Shown one piece after another: positions 17,358 to 25,598 of a DNA stretch of 64,000 bases. Location: assembly GCA_004210455.1 (NCBI GenBank), contig SEFA01000005.1, positions 51,423 through 115,422 on the forward strand, read 5' to 3'. The notes under the pieces are model-generated. The model ran no database searches, was not told the origin of the DNA, and was given only the letters and a program-made list of their open reading frames with translations. The DNA is from Rubrivivax sp. (lineage in GTDB: Bacteria; Pseudomonadota; Gammaproteobacteria; Burkholderiales; Burkholderiaceae_C). A program made the position numbers and the translations under genes. Positions within the stretch are counted from its first letter, which is position 1. Each line of letters opens with the position of its first letter.

Positions 17358-17623
17358 TGAGAAGCCCGCTCCATAGTGAGAAGTACCAGTTGTTCCTTGA
17401 GGAGCTGAACGCCCTCAGGACTGAGGCCGGCCTCAGCCAGATGGAGTTGGCGGAGCGCATGCAGATCGGCCAGGACATCGTCAGCCGTTGCGAGTCCGGG
17501 CGTCGGCGCGTCGACGTGTTCGAGCTGGCCCTATGGACGCATGCCTGCGGAACCACGCTCGAAGCGTTTGTCAAACGTCTTGACGAGCGAATTCAGCGTC
17601 ATCAATTTCCCAGCCTCCTGTAG
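17357..17623 (+). CDS. XRE-family helix-turn-helix regulator
   Basis: This 88-residue protein is essentially one Cro/C1-type HTH domain: LRTEAGLSQMELAERMQIGQ, then a recognition helix with DIVSRCESGRRRVDVFEL. There is no extra sensory domain. Two perfect inverted repeats sit directly upstream, one touching the start codon, so it probably represses itself. In an integrase-headed region it is a candidate control gene for maintenance or excision. The convergent BPSL0761-family gene ends 11 bp downstream. Confidence 0.85.
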   Translation: MRSPLHSEKYQLFLEELNALRTEAGLSQMELAERMQIGQDIVSRCESGRRRVDVFELALWTHACGTTLEAFVKRLDERIQRHQFPSLL

Positions 17624-17634
17624 CCGCAGACCGC

Positions 17635-17931
17635 TTATGGAAAGTGTCGGAGCACGACCCGAAGGCTGTATGCGCGTTGCTCGGAGCAGCAGGAACTGGC
17701 CAGCACGCGGCTGAAGAGCATTCGCACCTGAAAGAGTACGCCGGCGTAGGGATCGAGCTCGCTGGGCTCAGTGGCGTCGAAGTGCCGCAGGAAGTCCAGC
17801 GACGGATAACTGGCCAGCAGCACGCCGGCAGCTGCGCGCCAGTCCGACGTCAAGCCGGTGTCCACGCTGAACTCCTTCAGCATCTCACGCCCCCACAGAA
17901 GGTTGCGGCGCCGCTCGTCCGGAGTAGTCAT
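17635..17931 (-). CDS. BPSL0761-family protein
   Basis: This 98-residue protein starts MTTPDERRRNLLWGREMLKE and continues with AAAGVLLASYPS. That is the pattern of the BPSL0761 family, small cytosolic proteins of unknown function common in Burkholderiales, often in variable regions near XRE genes. No catalytic motif is visible. It lies between two XRE regulators, convergent with one and downstream of the other by 46 bp. Confidence 0.7.
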   Translation of the reverse strand: MTTPDERRRNLLWGREMLKEFSVDTGLTSDWRAAAGVLLASYPSLDFLRHFDATEPSELDPYAGVLFQVRMLFSRVLASSCCSEQRAYSLRVVLRHFP

Positions 17932-17977
17932 CCCCAGGCCTCATCGGATCGTCGTGCGGGTCGATGGCTGGGGCGAT

Positions 17978-18334
17978 TCATTCGTCGCTCACGGGACCGG
18001 CAAGAAGCAGTTGGCTGAGCTGTGTTCGAGCCGTCCGCGCCGCACGCTTGCCCGGCTTCCCCGCCTTGGGACGCATCCTCAGCGCATCCAGTCGGCGCAA
18101 GTCTGCGTCGAGTTCCTTGAGGAAGCGCAAGAAGCCATAGTCCAGCGCTTCCAACCAGTCTCGCAGGCCGATGATGTCCAGGCGAGTTTGACCGCTCTCG
18201 ACGTAGCTCACCGCGCCTTGGCTACGGCCGATCAGAAGCGCGAGATCAGCCTGGCGCAAGCCGCGGGACTCCCGAAGCTTGCGCAGCTTTTCCAGAAATA
18301 TCTCGTTGTGTCGGCTGTGCAGAGTTTTGGCCAT
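17978..18334 (-). CDS. XRE-family helix-turn-helix regulator
   Basis: This 118-residue protein has an N-terminal Cro/C1 HTH (LRESRGLRQADLALLIGRSQ, then GAVSYVESGQTRLDIIGL). A basic, Lys/Arg-rich tail follows (KAGKPGKRAARTARTQ) that could add nonspecific DNA contacts. Direct copies of CCGTATC and a short ACAATTGT palindrome lie in the divergent gap upstream. It is the second small XRE protein within 700 bp, a pairing typical of element-borne control circuits. Confidence 0.85.
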   Translation of the reverse strand: MAKTLHSRHNEIFLEKLRKLRESRGLRQADLALLIGRSQGAVSYVESGQTRLDIIGLRDWLEALDYGFLRFLKELDADLRRLDALRMRPKAGKPGKRAARTARTQLSQLLLAGPVSDE

Positions 18335-18468
18335 GTATCGCTCTCAGCCTCGCACCGTATCCGAGCCCGCGCCGTATCAAAAATTTGGATATGGACGGGG
18401 GCCGCGAACAATTGTCCGCATGTCAACAATCGCGCCGCCCAACCCTCGTTGTTTGCGGCATCAGACTG

Positions 18469-18975
18469 ATGTTTCTCTCGCTTCCGCAGTACGAGTTTCA
18501 GATGCCCGCAGGCCTCAACGTCCCGGGTGGCAAGCACTGGCGGGTCGTCGAGATGACGCTGCACGCCCCCTGGTACTTGTTGACCGTAGAACAGGCCGAT
18601 ACCGGCAACCTAGATTGGGCGACTAGCCGCACCCTGTGCATCGCCTGGGAGACCGATTTGGCCGACGCGATCAAGTCCATCGAGGCCTCCCGCATACGAG
18701 GACTCGTCGCCATGATTCCGGCCTGGGCATCGCCGACGGGCCAATGGTCGTCGCGGCAGATCAACGAAGTCTGGCTCGACAGCAGCGAGGCCGGCAAGTT
18801 CGTCACCCTCTTGGATGCGGCCGGGAAGAAGCTAGAGGCCGGCATCCTGATCGAGCCGCCGAAGGCTGGCCCCAGCGGAGAACTGCTGCTGCGGTTGAAC
18901 GGCGGCTCCCGAGCGCTACGGCCAAGATCGGCTGGATCGGGACGGACCAGGCGTCGTTCATCCCATGCGAAATAG
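18469..18975 (+). CDS. hypothetical protein, probably with a shifted C-terminus
   Basis: The frame encodes about 168 residues with convincing coding character up to about residue 140 (WRVVEMTLHAPWYLLTVEQA, QINEVWLDSSEAGKFV). The last 30 residues turn into Arg/Ser-rich out-of-frame-like sequence, ending SGRTRRRSSHAK. Coding-like sequence resumes in the same frame about 50 bp downstream after two stop codons. A frameshift inside 18900-19026 is therefore likely. I recognise no family. An ATG at 18385 would extend the N-terminus, but MFLSLPQYEF at 18469 looks natural. Confidence 0.5.
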   Translation: MFLSLPQYEFQMPAGLNVPGGKHWRVVEMTLHAPWYLLTVEQADTGNLDWATSRTLCIAWETDLADAIKSIEASRIRGLVAMIPAWASPTGQWSSRQINEVWLDSSEAGKFVTLLDAAGKKLEAGILIEPPKAGPSGELLLRLNGGSRALRPRSAGSGRTRRRSSHAK

Positions 18976-19068
18976 GCGACCGCTCTCATGTGGGCCGCGG
19001 CACGTGCGGTTCATGCCCGGCGCTAGAACGGGCGCCAGTTCACCAACGTCACCGTCTACTTCTCCGAG

Positions 19069-19317
19069 ATGAACGCGGAGCGTTATTTCGAGATCCGTAA
19101 AGGGATCATGTTGAACTTTATGACCGCTCGAGACCAGTACGACGAACTGATCGAACCTGGCCAGGGACATCTGATGTTCAACGGGGAGGCCATCCACTGG
19201 GTTATCGATGGCGAGCGGCGCATGTCCATCACGATCAACTGGGCCATCCAGTTCTGGCTCAACGATGGCAGCATCGTCGAGAACCAAGCATTGGGCAGCG
19301 GGGCGGGCGCAGCTTGA
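19069..19317 (+). CDS. hypothetical protein, possible 3' part of a split gene
   Basis: The 82-residue frame (MNAERYFEIRKGIMLNFMT; INWAIQFWLNDGSIVENQ) looks genuinely coding. Coding character extends upstream of the first ATG (RQFTNVTVYFSE) to a TAG at 19024-19026, which suggests the original reading frame was longer. It is in the same frame as the hypothetical gene ending at 18975. The two may be one ancestral gene broken by compensating indels, or two neighbouring small genes. Its function is unknown. Confidence 0.45.
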   Translation: MNAERYFEIRKGIMLNFMTARDQYDELIEPGQGHLMFNGEAIHWVIDGERRMSITINWAIQFWLNDGSIVENQALGSGAGAA

Positions 19318-19335
19318 TCGCGGGGCTGCAACGCA

Positions 19336-19731
19336 TCAAGCCATGGCGTCCAATGCCTCAAGGAGGCGACGCACTTCCGGGCTGCTTACCGTGGACGGTG
19401 GTGCTTCTTCCTTGATCTCCGGAGGCATGGGCCAGGCCCACAGCACTTGCACATGCGAGGTCTTTTGCTTCCTGTTCCAGAACTCTTCGTGGCCTCCAAT
19501 CAGGAGGCCGCGTGATTCGATGCGCAGGAGCCGCGCCGAGAACAGCTCGACGATCGGGACGGCACTGCCTGAGGGCGGCATCAGCAGGCAGACCTGCTTA
19601 CCGCGTCCGTCGCGGCCTTGATATGCGCTTTCCCGCATCAAAAGATGCCCCGCAAGCGGAACTTCCGCCCGCAGCTCTTCAATAGGGAGCCTGATCCCTT
19701 GGCGCCGAAGTCGAAGTGCCCGAACCAACAT
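19336..19731 (-). CDS. hypothetical protein under a LexA-box promoter
   Basis: This 131-residue protein begins MLVRALRLRRQGIRLPIEEL and contains KQVCLLMPPSGSAVPIVELF and RGLLIGGHEEFWNRKQKTSH. I do not recognise the family. No signal peptide or membrane helix is seen. The start codon is only 7 bp from a near-perfect LexA box, so transcription should be SOS-controlled, with a very short leader or a start slightly downstream. It is divergent from a two-gene operon sharing the same box. Confidence 0.6.
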   Translation of the reverse strand: MLVRALRLRRQGIRLPIEELRAEVPLAGHLLMRESAYQGRDGRGKQVCLLMPPSGSAVPIVELFSARLLRIESRGLLIGGHEEFWNRKQKTSHVQVLWAWPMPPEIKEEAPPSTVSSPEVRRLLEALDAMA

Positions 19732-19737
19732 GACGAA

Positions 19738-19757
19738 TACTGTATTTGCATACAGTA
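19738..19757. promoter_or_regulatory. LexA (SOS) box in a divergent promoter
   Basis: TACTGTATTTGCATACAGTA differs from the textbook Escherichia coli SOS consensus TACTG(TA)5CAGTA only inside the central ten bases. CTG and CAG are in the correct 16-bp frame, and the outer TA pairs are symmetric. It lies 7 bp from the minus-strand start and 30 bp from the plus-strand start, so LexA bound here would silence both directions. Confidence 0.82.
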
Positions 19758-19786
19758 TAGTGGCACACCAACTTCAAAGGGCTCGC

Positions 19787-20059
19787 ATGCTGCTGGACCT
19801 GAACGATGCGTCGACGATCGTCGAGTGGTGGGCTGTCTACCCGCAACGGCACGGTGCGCTTCTTGCGGACTGGGCTCAGCGACGGCCTGAGCACAGGGGC
19901 GCCATCCTGGAAGCTCGACGTCGCATCAATGCTGACCCGGCCAAGCGCGGTTTGCTTGAACGAAGCCGGGCCGAGTTGCGGCGCAACGGCGCGGCAGTCG
20001 CTCCCCCAACGCACGATGAACTGGCCGCCGGCGAGGTGGGGCTGGCCGCGGCACCATGA
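19787..20059 (+). CDS. hypothetical protein, first gene of SOS-controlled pair
   Basis: This 90-residue protein starts MLLDLNDASTIVEWWAVYPQ and is rich in Arg/Ala helix (HRGAILEARRRINADPAKRG). I recognise no family. The upstream in-frame ATG at 19730 lies across the LexA box and is less likely. The stop overlaps the start of the next gene by 4 bp (ATGA), so the two are translationally coupled. Placed 30 bp from the LexA box, it should be induced by DNA damage. Confidence 0.6.
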   Translation: MLLDLNDASTIVEWWAVYPQRHGALLADWAQRRPEHRGAILEARRRINADPAKRGLLERSRAELRRNGAAVAPPTHDELAAGEVGLAAAP

Positions 20060-20376
20060 GCCACGCGCATTTGGCGGCGGACTTGGCTGCGAAGGCGGTC
20101 GCTGAACTTGAGTTCGAGTTCACGCTGCAGGTGGAACTGGCCGAGCACGACCCCGTGCTGGACTCGCTGATGCAGCGGCTGGACGACGCTGGATGCTTTG
20201 ACACGCTGGTCGGAGCCGGCGCGACGTGCTCGGTAGAGCTTCAGTTCATCACGCCAGCGCGCACGGCCCAAGAGGCCTTGAACGGAGCCGCTGCAGCGGT
20301 TCAGCGGGCGTTCCAGGGCGCCAAGGTCACACGCATCGTCCCGGCGCCGGACACCCCTTCGACGGGATCGGCATAA
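20056..20376 (+). CDS. hypothetical protein, second gene of SOS-controlled pair
   Basis: This 106-residue, Ala-rich, acidic protein (ELEFEFTLQVELAEHDPVLD; VELQFITPARTAQEAL) has an alpha/beta look but no motif I know. It starts inside the stop codon of the gene before it. It ends 5 bp before the convergent TPR gene. Within an integrase-headed region, an SOS-induced pair could serve excision control or defence. That is inference from context. Confidence 0.55.
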   Translation: MSHAHLAADLAAKAVAELEFEFTLQVELAEHDPVLDSLMQRLDDAGCFDTLVGAGATCSVELQFITPARTAQEALNGAAAAVQRAFQGAKVTRIVPAPDTPSTGSA

Positions 20377-20381
20377 GTCAT

Positions 20382-22007
20382 TCAACTCCGGGGCGCCGGC
20401 CCCTTGCGATCAGCCACCACGATCGCCGGCGCTCCCTTGGCCGTGATGCCAGGACGCTCGGTCAGCGTGTTGGTCGCCGAATCGAAGACCCATTGCTTCA
20501 GTCGGCGCTTCGGCTCATCGACGGGCGGCGTCTCTATAGCTGAAGGCAACAGGCTGGACATCAACAGGGCGCCCTCGGCTGTGGGCGCCTTGGCAAACTT
20601 GGCCTGGGCTTCAGCAAGAATCCGTGCGCGATCCGGCGCCTCGGATTCGACCGAAAACTTGGCGTGGTAGACGACGGTCAGCGCTGCCAAGTCCGGCCGC
20701 CCGAGCTTGTCGAAAGATTGCTCGGCTTCGCGGTACAGGGTCTCGGCCTTGGCGAAGTCACCACGCTTGAGCGCAATGAGTCCTTCGGTTGCTTTCAAGT
20801 ATGGTGCCAGCGACGCATCCTTGACACGCCGCACGGCGAGCTCCGCCTGGTCGGTTTCTCCCAACGCGGCCTTGGCGAATGCCAGATTCACGAATAGGCC
20901 CTCATCGCTGGGATCCGCGATCAGGCCCCGGCGAACCCACTGGACCGCTTTGCCGTACTCTGCCTGCAACGAGTAGAGCATCGTCAGGAACTGGATTGGA
21001 CGGCTGGAGAAAGGCTCCTCGGAATGCCACCGCATCGCGTGGGCCTCGGATGCCACTGCGTCATGGCCTGACCACGCCTGCAAGAGCTGCGCTTCCGACG
21101 ACCGCTTCACCGCCATGGTGACGGTAGGCTCATCCAGGTCGATGCCCATCTTCGAAGCGTCGGTCACCGCCTGAGCCACGATGTTGTCGGTGGGATTGAG
21201 CAGCGCCTTGCGCAGCAGCTGCCGTGCTTCTTTGAGGCGGCCAGCCGCCAACTCGGTGTTCACCAAAGCTCCGGCCATTTCGGCCAAGTGCCGCGGGTGC
21301 AGATGAGCCTCCTTGATCAAACGCGCAGCTGGCGTAGCCATCGTGGACGGCGAGCCAGCCGCGTCTGCGAGCGCAATCTCGCTGGCCATCAGCCAAGGAT
21401 CTTTGCGAGTACCGGGGTGACGCGTGATGATGCGGTGCGCCCGGTCAAATTCGCCCCGATGCACGTAGAAGCGCGCAGCGGTGCGCAATACGATGCGGCC
21501 ATTTGGCGCCAACCCCATCGCGGTGATCAGCAGTCGTTCCGCTGCCTCGACCTTGCCCGCGGCGAGTTGCAACTGCGCCAAGTCCAGCAGCGCCAGCAGG
21601 TTTTCTGGCGCGATGAGCAGCTCCCGGCGCAACTGCGCCACTCGGCTTTGGAAATCGAGTTGACCTTCGGTCGTGAAATCGTCCGGTCGATCAAACTCCT
21701 CGGATACGCCACGGAAGAGTTCGCGATGGACTGGCGACACCACCAAGCCCTTTGCCTGGGCCTCCCGCACGAGGGTCGCGATTCTCGGGTGAAGCTCGGT
21801 ATCGGCAGCGAACGAGATGACGTCGCCCAGGTGTCCGGCTGTCGGGTTGGCGCGCCACGCCGCGACCGACTGCTCGAACAGTTCATGGTCAAAGCGCAGG
21901 GGCTTCGACTGAAGATTGAGCGTCGACGCGACCTCGCTGGTGTCCAGCGTCAGCGACGTCGGGCGCCAGCGCGGGATCAACCGCCTTTTGGGGAGAGACG
22001 ACTTCAC
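20382..22007 (-). CDS. TPR-repeat protein coupled to a protein kinase
   Basis: This 541-residue protein is made largely of helical repeats of TPR character, for example LLALLDLAQLQLAAGKVEAA, RLKEARQLLRKALLNPTDNI and LFVNLAFAKAALGETDQAEL. No signal peptide is visible, so it is probably cytosolic. It begins with a GTG that overlaps the kinase stop codon (GTGA), so the two proteins are made together and probably act together. The TPR array could present substrates to the kinase or sense an infection cue. The C-terminal 40 residues are Arg/Pro-rich and not TPR-like. Confidence 0.75.
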   Translation of the reverse strand: MKSSLPKRRLIPRWRPTSLTLDTSEVASTLNLQSKPLRFDHELFEQSVAAWRANPTAGHLGDVISFAADTELHPRIATLVREAQAKGLVVSPVHRELFRGVSEEFDRPDDFTTEGQLDFQSRVAQLRRELLIAPENLLALLDLAQLQLAAGKVEAAERLLITAMGLAPNGRIVLRTAARFYVHRGEFDRAHRIITRHPGTRKDPWLMASEIALADAAGSPSTMATPAARLIKEAHLHPRHLAEMAGALVNTELAAGRLKEARQLLRKALLNPTDNIVAQAVTDASKMGIDLDEPTVTMAVKRSSEAQLLQAWSGHDAVASEAHAMRWHSEEPFSSRPIQFLTMLYSLQAEYGKAVQWVRRGLIADPSDEGLFVNLAFAKAALGETDQAELAVRRVKDASLAPYLKATEGLIALKRGDFAKAETLYREAEQSFDKLGRPDLAALTVVYHAKFSVESEAPDRARILAEAQAKFAKAPTAEGALLMSSLLPSAIETPPVDEPKRRLKQWVFDSATNTLTERPGITAKGAPAIVVADRKGPAPRS

Positions 22008-23152
22008 GGCGTTGCTTTGACTCGTTCAAGGATGCCGGCCTGGGTGGCCAGTTGTCGGAATCTGGGGACGAAGCGCTCAAGTCCAACCGGTTTGCCGGTT
22101 TGGGCGCGTGCGCGCTTGTCTCCCCGTTTGGCGGGATCCGGCTCGATCAGCTCCTTGACGATGGCGACCAGCGAGTCCTTCAGCGAGGCCGGCACCTTTG
22201 GAACCAGGTCGTCCGAGATGATGTTCAGTTGCAGCGAACGCAGGACCAGGATCAGCGGTTCGTTGTAACCACCCGCCCACGTGCCTGGGTGCATCAGTGG
22301 CGGCAGCCGGTTCGCAACGATCGCCTGCAGCGGGGTCGCGGTGAACAGGAAGAACACGAGACTGCCCAGCATATAGGCGTCGGAGGCCTCGCGTGCGTCG
22401 GTCCATTGAGACGGCACATGGCCATACCAGCGCTCCGGCGGGGCGTATTGCCCGTCGCCGGGCCACGCCATCGCGTCGTAGGGGCCGCTGCGGTCCTTGC
22501 GAACGACGCGACCCAGATCGCCCACCTTGAACACCGAGTCCTTGGGCACCGTCATGTCGGTCATGGAGATGACGTTGGACGGTTTGACGTCCTGGTGCGA
22601 CACACCGTGCCTGTGCAACTGACTCATGCCCAATGCCACGTCCGCCAGGATCGAGAAGACGGCGCTGCAGGAGAACACGCCCAGGTGGGACAACTGCTTG
22701 CGCAGATCACCCGCACCGATCTCCATGATCAGGCAGTACACCCGGTTCATCGGATTGTTGGTCGGGTCGAGGTTCACATACTCATGCGAGATCAGCCGGA
22801 TCAGCCGCGACAGCTTGTTCGCCTCGCACAACTCCATGGCCTCCCGCTCAAAAGTGGCGAGAGACGTCAGCTTGGTCAGCTCTGCCACGGGATCCGGCGC
22901 GGCCAGTGCGTCGACGAAGTCCAGCGCCTTCACGAAGGCCTTCTGGCCGTTTCGTTCTGCGATGTAGCCGACACAGAAGTTGGAGCCTGAGCCGCCGGGT
23001 GACTTGGAGAGCTGCTGCACAAGCGTCCATCCGCTGGGCAGGGTGTGACCCGTGAGAAGGGTTGCGGGGCTTGTTGACACTGGCGCCGGCGGGGCCGCAG
23101 TTGCGGCCGCTGGGGCCGTCGCAGCTGCGGCCGAGGTGGACGGAACGGTCAT
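22004..23152 (-). CDS. eukaryotic-like serine/threonine protein kinase
   Basis: This 382-residue cytosolic kinase has an Ala/Pro-rich N-terminal linker followed by the catalytic fold. It shows a Gly-rich loop (SKSPGGSGSNFCVGYI), the ATP lysine in KAFVKALDF, a catalytic loop HQDVKPSNV, DLG in place of DFG (VGDLGRVVRK), APPER in place of APE, and SDAYMLGSL in helix F. The HQD and DLG variants keep the catalytic Asp, Lys and Asn, so activity is expected. I chose the ATG at 23152, which has AGGAGAAG upstream; the frame stays open to 23311. No transmembrane or PASTA part is present. It is coupled to the TPR gene. Confidence 0.88.
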   Translation of the reverse strand: MTVPSTSAAAATAPAAATAAPPAPVSTSPATLLTGHTLPSGWTLVQQLSKSPGGSGSNFCVGYIAERNGQKAFVKALDFVDALAAPDPVAELTKLTSLATFEREAMELCEANKLSRLIRLISHEYVNLDPTNNPMNRVYCLIMEIGAGDLRKQLSHLGVFSCSAVFSILADVALGMSQLHRHGVSHQDVKPSNVISMTDMTVPKDSVFKVGDLGRVVRKDRSGPYDAMAWPGDGQYAPPERWYGHVPSQWTDAREASDAYMLGSLVFFLFTATPLQAIVANRLPPLMHPGTWAGGYNEPLILVLRSLQLNIISDDLVPKVPASLKDSLVAIVKELIEPDPAKRGDKRARAQTGKPVGLERFVPRFRQLATQAGILERVKATP

Positions 23153-23390
23153 CTTCTCCTCCTGGGATCGACGCGAGCGGCGACGGATGGCGCGTTGCGT
23201 CTGCTTGTTTTGCCGGAAATCGTTCGTTCGTAGGGTAAGGCGGATTTCAGCGGACCTTGCGCGGGGAACCAGGGTTCCAGACGGTTTTGGCCCCTTCGGA
23301 TGGGGGTCCACGACGCATTCCTGCGATCAGGTTGAATAACCAGACATTAACCAATCTTAGTTCACCGCGCAATTCGAGGCTTGAAAGCTC

Positions 23391-23422
23391 GTAACGTATT
23401 ACGTACCATCAACATTACGTAT
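23391..23422. promoter_or_regulatory. ACGTA palindromes upstream of kfrA-like gene (candidate operator)
   Basis: An inverted repeat ACGTA-T-TACGT lies at 23394-23404, and a second ATTACGTAT containing the 6-bp palindrome TACGTA lies at 23414-23422. The TTACGTA cores are 16 bp apart. The AT-rich cluster ends 23 bp before the kfrA-like start and sits in the divergent gap with the kinase operon. KfrA proteins are known to repress their own promoters at palindromic sites, so this is the best operator candidate. Confidence 0.6.
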
Positions 23423-23445
23423 CACATACGAAATTGAGGGCGGAC

Positions 23446-24474
23446 ATGGCACGACCAGGCGTGAGCAAGGCAGAAGTACAGCGAGCAAGGATGGGCCTGA
23501 TGAAGGCCGGTAAGCACCCGTCGATCGATGCGATCCGCATCGAACTGGGCAACACCGGCTCGAAGGCCACCATCTACCGGCACCTCAAGGAGATCGAGGC
23601 CGACGAGGGCGGCGTCAGCTCCCCACAGGCGTCGGTCAGCGAGGAACTGCAGGCGTTCGTGGCCAACTTGGCGGGACGGCTGGAGTACGAGGCGAAGGAG
23701 CGGCTGGACACACTCCAGTCCGGACACGCGGCCCAACTGAAGCGCATCAGTGAGGCGCTGGACCGGTCTCAGGCCGACGCTCGCACCGCGCGCCTGGAGG
23801 TCGAGCGCCTAGCGGGCGAGCTTGCCGGCGAGCGAGCGCGTAGGCAGGAACTGGAGGCGCATCTGGTGGCCGCCCGTTTGGAACGCGCTGAGCAAACGGC
23901 TCAGCTCGGTGCTCAGGTCACCGGTCTCCAGGAGCAACTGAAGGCGGCCCAGATGCACATCGCTTCGCTGGAGGAGAAGCACAACCATTCCCGGGAGGCG
24001 CTGGACCACTTCCGTCAGTCATCGCGCGACCAACGCGATCGCGAGGCGCGCCAGCACGAGCAGCAGCTCCAGTACCTGCAAGGGGAGTTGCGGGCGTCCG
24101 CCGAAGCGCTGAGTGCAAAGCACACCGAACTGCGTAGCGCCTTGCAGGAGAAGGCGGACGCATTGGCTCAGTTGACGGGCGCGCGGGCCGAGAAACGTCA
24201 GCTTGACGACCTTCTCCGTGAACTCAAACCTGCCGCGCAGCGCCTGGCCACCCAGACGCAGGCCGTGGAAGACCTTCGCGCCCAAGCGGCACAGGCAAGC
24301 AGTCAATACCAGAGCTTGCTGGCGCGCGCGACGGAACTGGGTCAGCGCAACCTGGAGCTGGAAAGACAACTGGCGGCTGCCGGGGCCTCCGCCCTGGCGC
24401 ACGACCAGTTGATGAAGGACGTGCTGTCGCGCATCGGGGGCGCAAGCCCAAATTCCGCGCCTGCATCAATCTGA
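23446..24474 (+). CDS. KfrA-type DNA-binding coiled-coil protein
   Basis: This 342-residue protein has an N-terminal KfrA_N helix-turn-helix region (MARPGVSKAEVQRARMGLMK, SIDAIRIELGNTGSKATIYR). An almost uninterrupted alpha-helical coiled coil of about 230 residues, rich in Ala/Glu/Gln/Leu/Arg, follows. On IncP-type plasmids such proteins bind their own promoter and support stable inheritance; chromosomal copies are common in integrated elements. The ATG at 23446 has GAGGGCGG upstream. Palindromes lie immediately 5'. It is followed after 100 bp by the SIR2-like gene in the same direction. Confidence 0.88.
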   Translation: MARPGVSKAEVQRARMGLMKAGKHPSIDAIRIELGNTGSKATIYRHLKEIEADEGGVSSPQASVSEELQAFVANLAGRLEYEAKERLDTLQSGHAAQLKRISEALDRSQADARTARLEVERLAGELAGERARRQELEAHLVAARLERAEQTAQLGAQVTGLQEQLKAAQMHIASLEEKHNHSREALDHFRQSSRDQRDREARQHEQQLQYLQGELRASAEALSAKHTELRSALQEKADALAQLTGARAEKRQLDDLLRELKPAAQRLATQTQAVEDLRAQAAQASSQYQSLLARATELGQRNLELERQLAAAGASALAHDQLMKDVLSRIGGASPNSAPASI

Positions 24475-24573
24475 CCCCGCGAACCGCCACCGGTCGCCTG
24501 AGCACGTTCGACTCCGACGGCCCCCGCGTGTGCCGCATGCAGCAGAATAGGAACGCAAGGGAGGAGAGAGTCC

Positions 24574-25578
24574 TTGATTCACAAAAACACCGTGTTCGTT
24601 CTAGGCGCCGGCGCTAGCTACCCTTATGGCTTTCCCCTAGGCGTCAAGCTGCGCCAGGACATCATGAAAGTGCCGGCGACGTACCTGCACGATGTGAAGT
24701 TTCTTGATCGGCCCAAACCCATCGCCGTTGAACCCTCGACGACCGAGTTTTTCCAGGCCTTCATCGAATCAAAGGCGCCGTCCATTGACGCGTTCCTCGC
24801 GAATCGCATGGAGTTCGCGGAGATCGGCCGAATTGCCATCGCCAAGGTCTTGCTTGGCTACGAGGTAGTTCATCGGTTGTTTGACGACGCCAACGACGAC
24901 GATTGGTACGCAGCCGTGTTCAATGCCATCCGTTGTCCTCGCGAGCACCTGGGCAGCAACAAGGTCTCGTTCGTCACCTTCAACTACGACCGTTCCTTGG
25001 AACTGGCACTGTGGAGCTTCCTGCGGCACACGTACAAGCTGACCGATGACGAAGCGTGGACAGCGACAGCGCAGTTCCCGATCGTCCACGTGTATGGCAG
25101 CCTGGGTAGCCTTAACCCCCAATCGCAGAACTTCGTTCCCTATGGGCTGGGCGGATTGCGCGACTCCGGTATCTCCTCGGCCGACGAGCAGCATCGTCAG
25201 CGCTTGGTAACCAAAGCCGCGGCGCAGATCCGGGTGATTCCCGAGCACCGCGGGGACCAGCACTCCGAGGGCTTCGATCGGGCCAAGAAGATCATCTCGG
25301 AGGCCGAACGCCTTGTCTTTTTGGGCTTCGCGTTTGACGACCTGAACGTGACCCGGCTGAGCCCGGACCTGCAGGGCGCGATGAACGCAATCGTTGATGC
25401 CCTCGACGGTGATGCCCCTCGCTTCGCCGGCACGGTCTTTGGCTTGCGGGATGCCGAAATCCGTCGCGTCGCCAGGCTGATCACACCGGCGTCCAAACGC
25501 TTGTCCACCATGCAAGGCCTTCATGCGATGAGATCCACCGACATGCTGCGCCACACCGGCATCCACATCTGCGACTGA
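24574..25578 (+). CDS. SIR2-like NAD-binding protein, candidate defence effector
   Basis: The 334-residue protein opens with the NAD-binding loop LGAGASYPYGFPLG. It carries VTFNYDRSLE with the SIR2-type N and D, HVYGSLGSL with the likely catalytic histidine, and VFLGFAFDDLN near the C-terminus. These are the landmarks of bacterial SIR2-like domains that degrade NAD in anti-phage systems. The start is a TTG with GGGAGGAGAG upstream; the next ATG would remove the GAGAS loop, so TTG is the only sensible choice. It leads a tight gene row with DUF4238 and HEPN-like genes. Confidence 0.82.
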   Translation: MIHKNTVFVLGAGASYPYGFPLGVKLRQDIMKVPATYLHDVKFLDRPKPIAVEPSTTEFFQAFIESKAPSIDAFLANRMEFAEIGRIAIAKVLLGYEVVHRLFDDANDDDWYAAVFNAIRCPREHLGSNKVSFVTFNYDRSLELALWSFLRHTYKLTDDEAWTATAQFPIVHVYGSLGSLNPQSQNFVPYGLGGLRDSGISSADEQHRQRLVTKAAAQIRVIPEHRGDQHSEGFDRAKKIISEAERLVFLGFAFDDLNVTRLSPDLQGAMNAIVDALDGDAPRFAGTVFGLRDAEIRRVARLITPASKRLSTMQGLHAMRSTDMLRHTGIHICD

Positions 25579-25598
25579 CACGCCGGCTGCCCTTGCAC

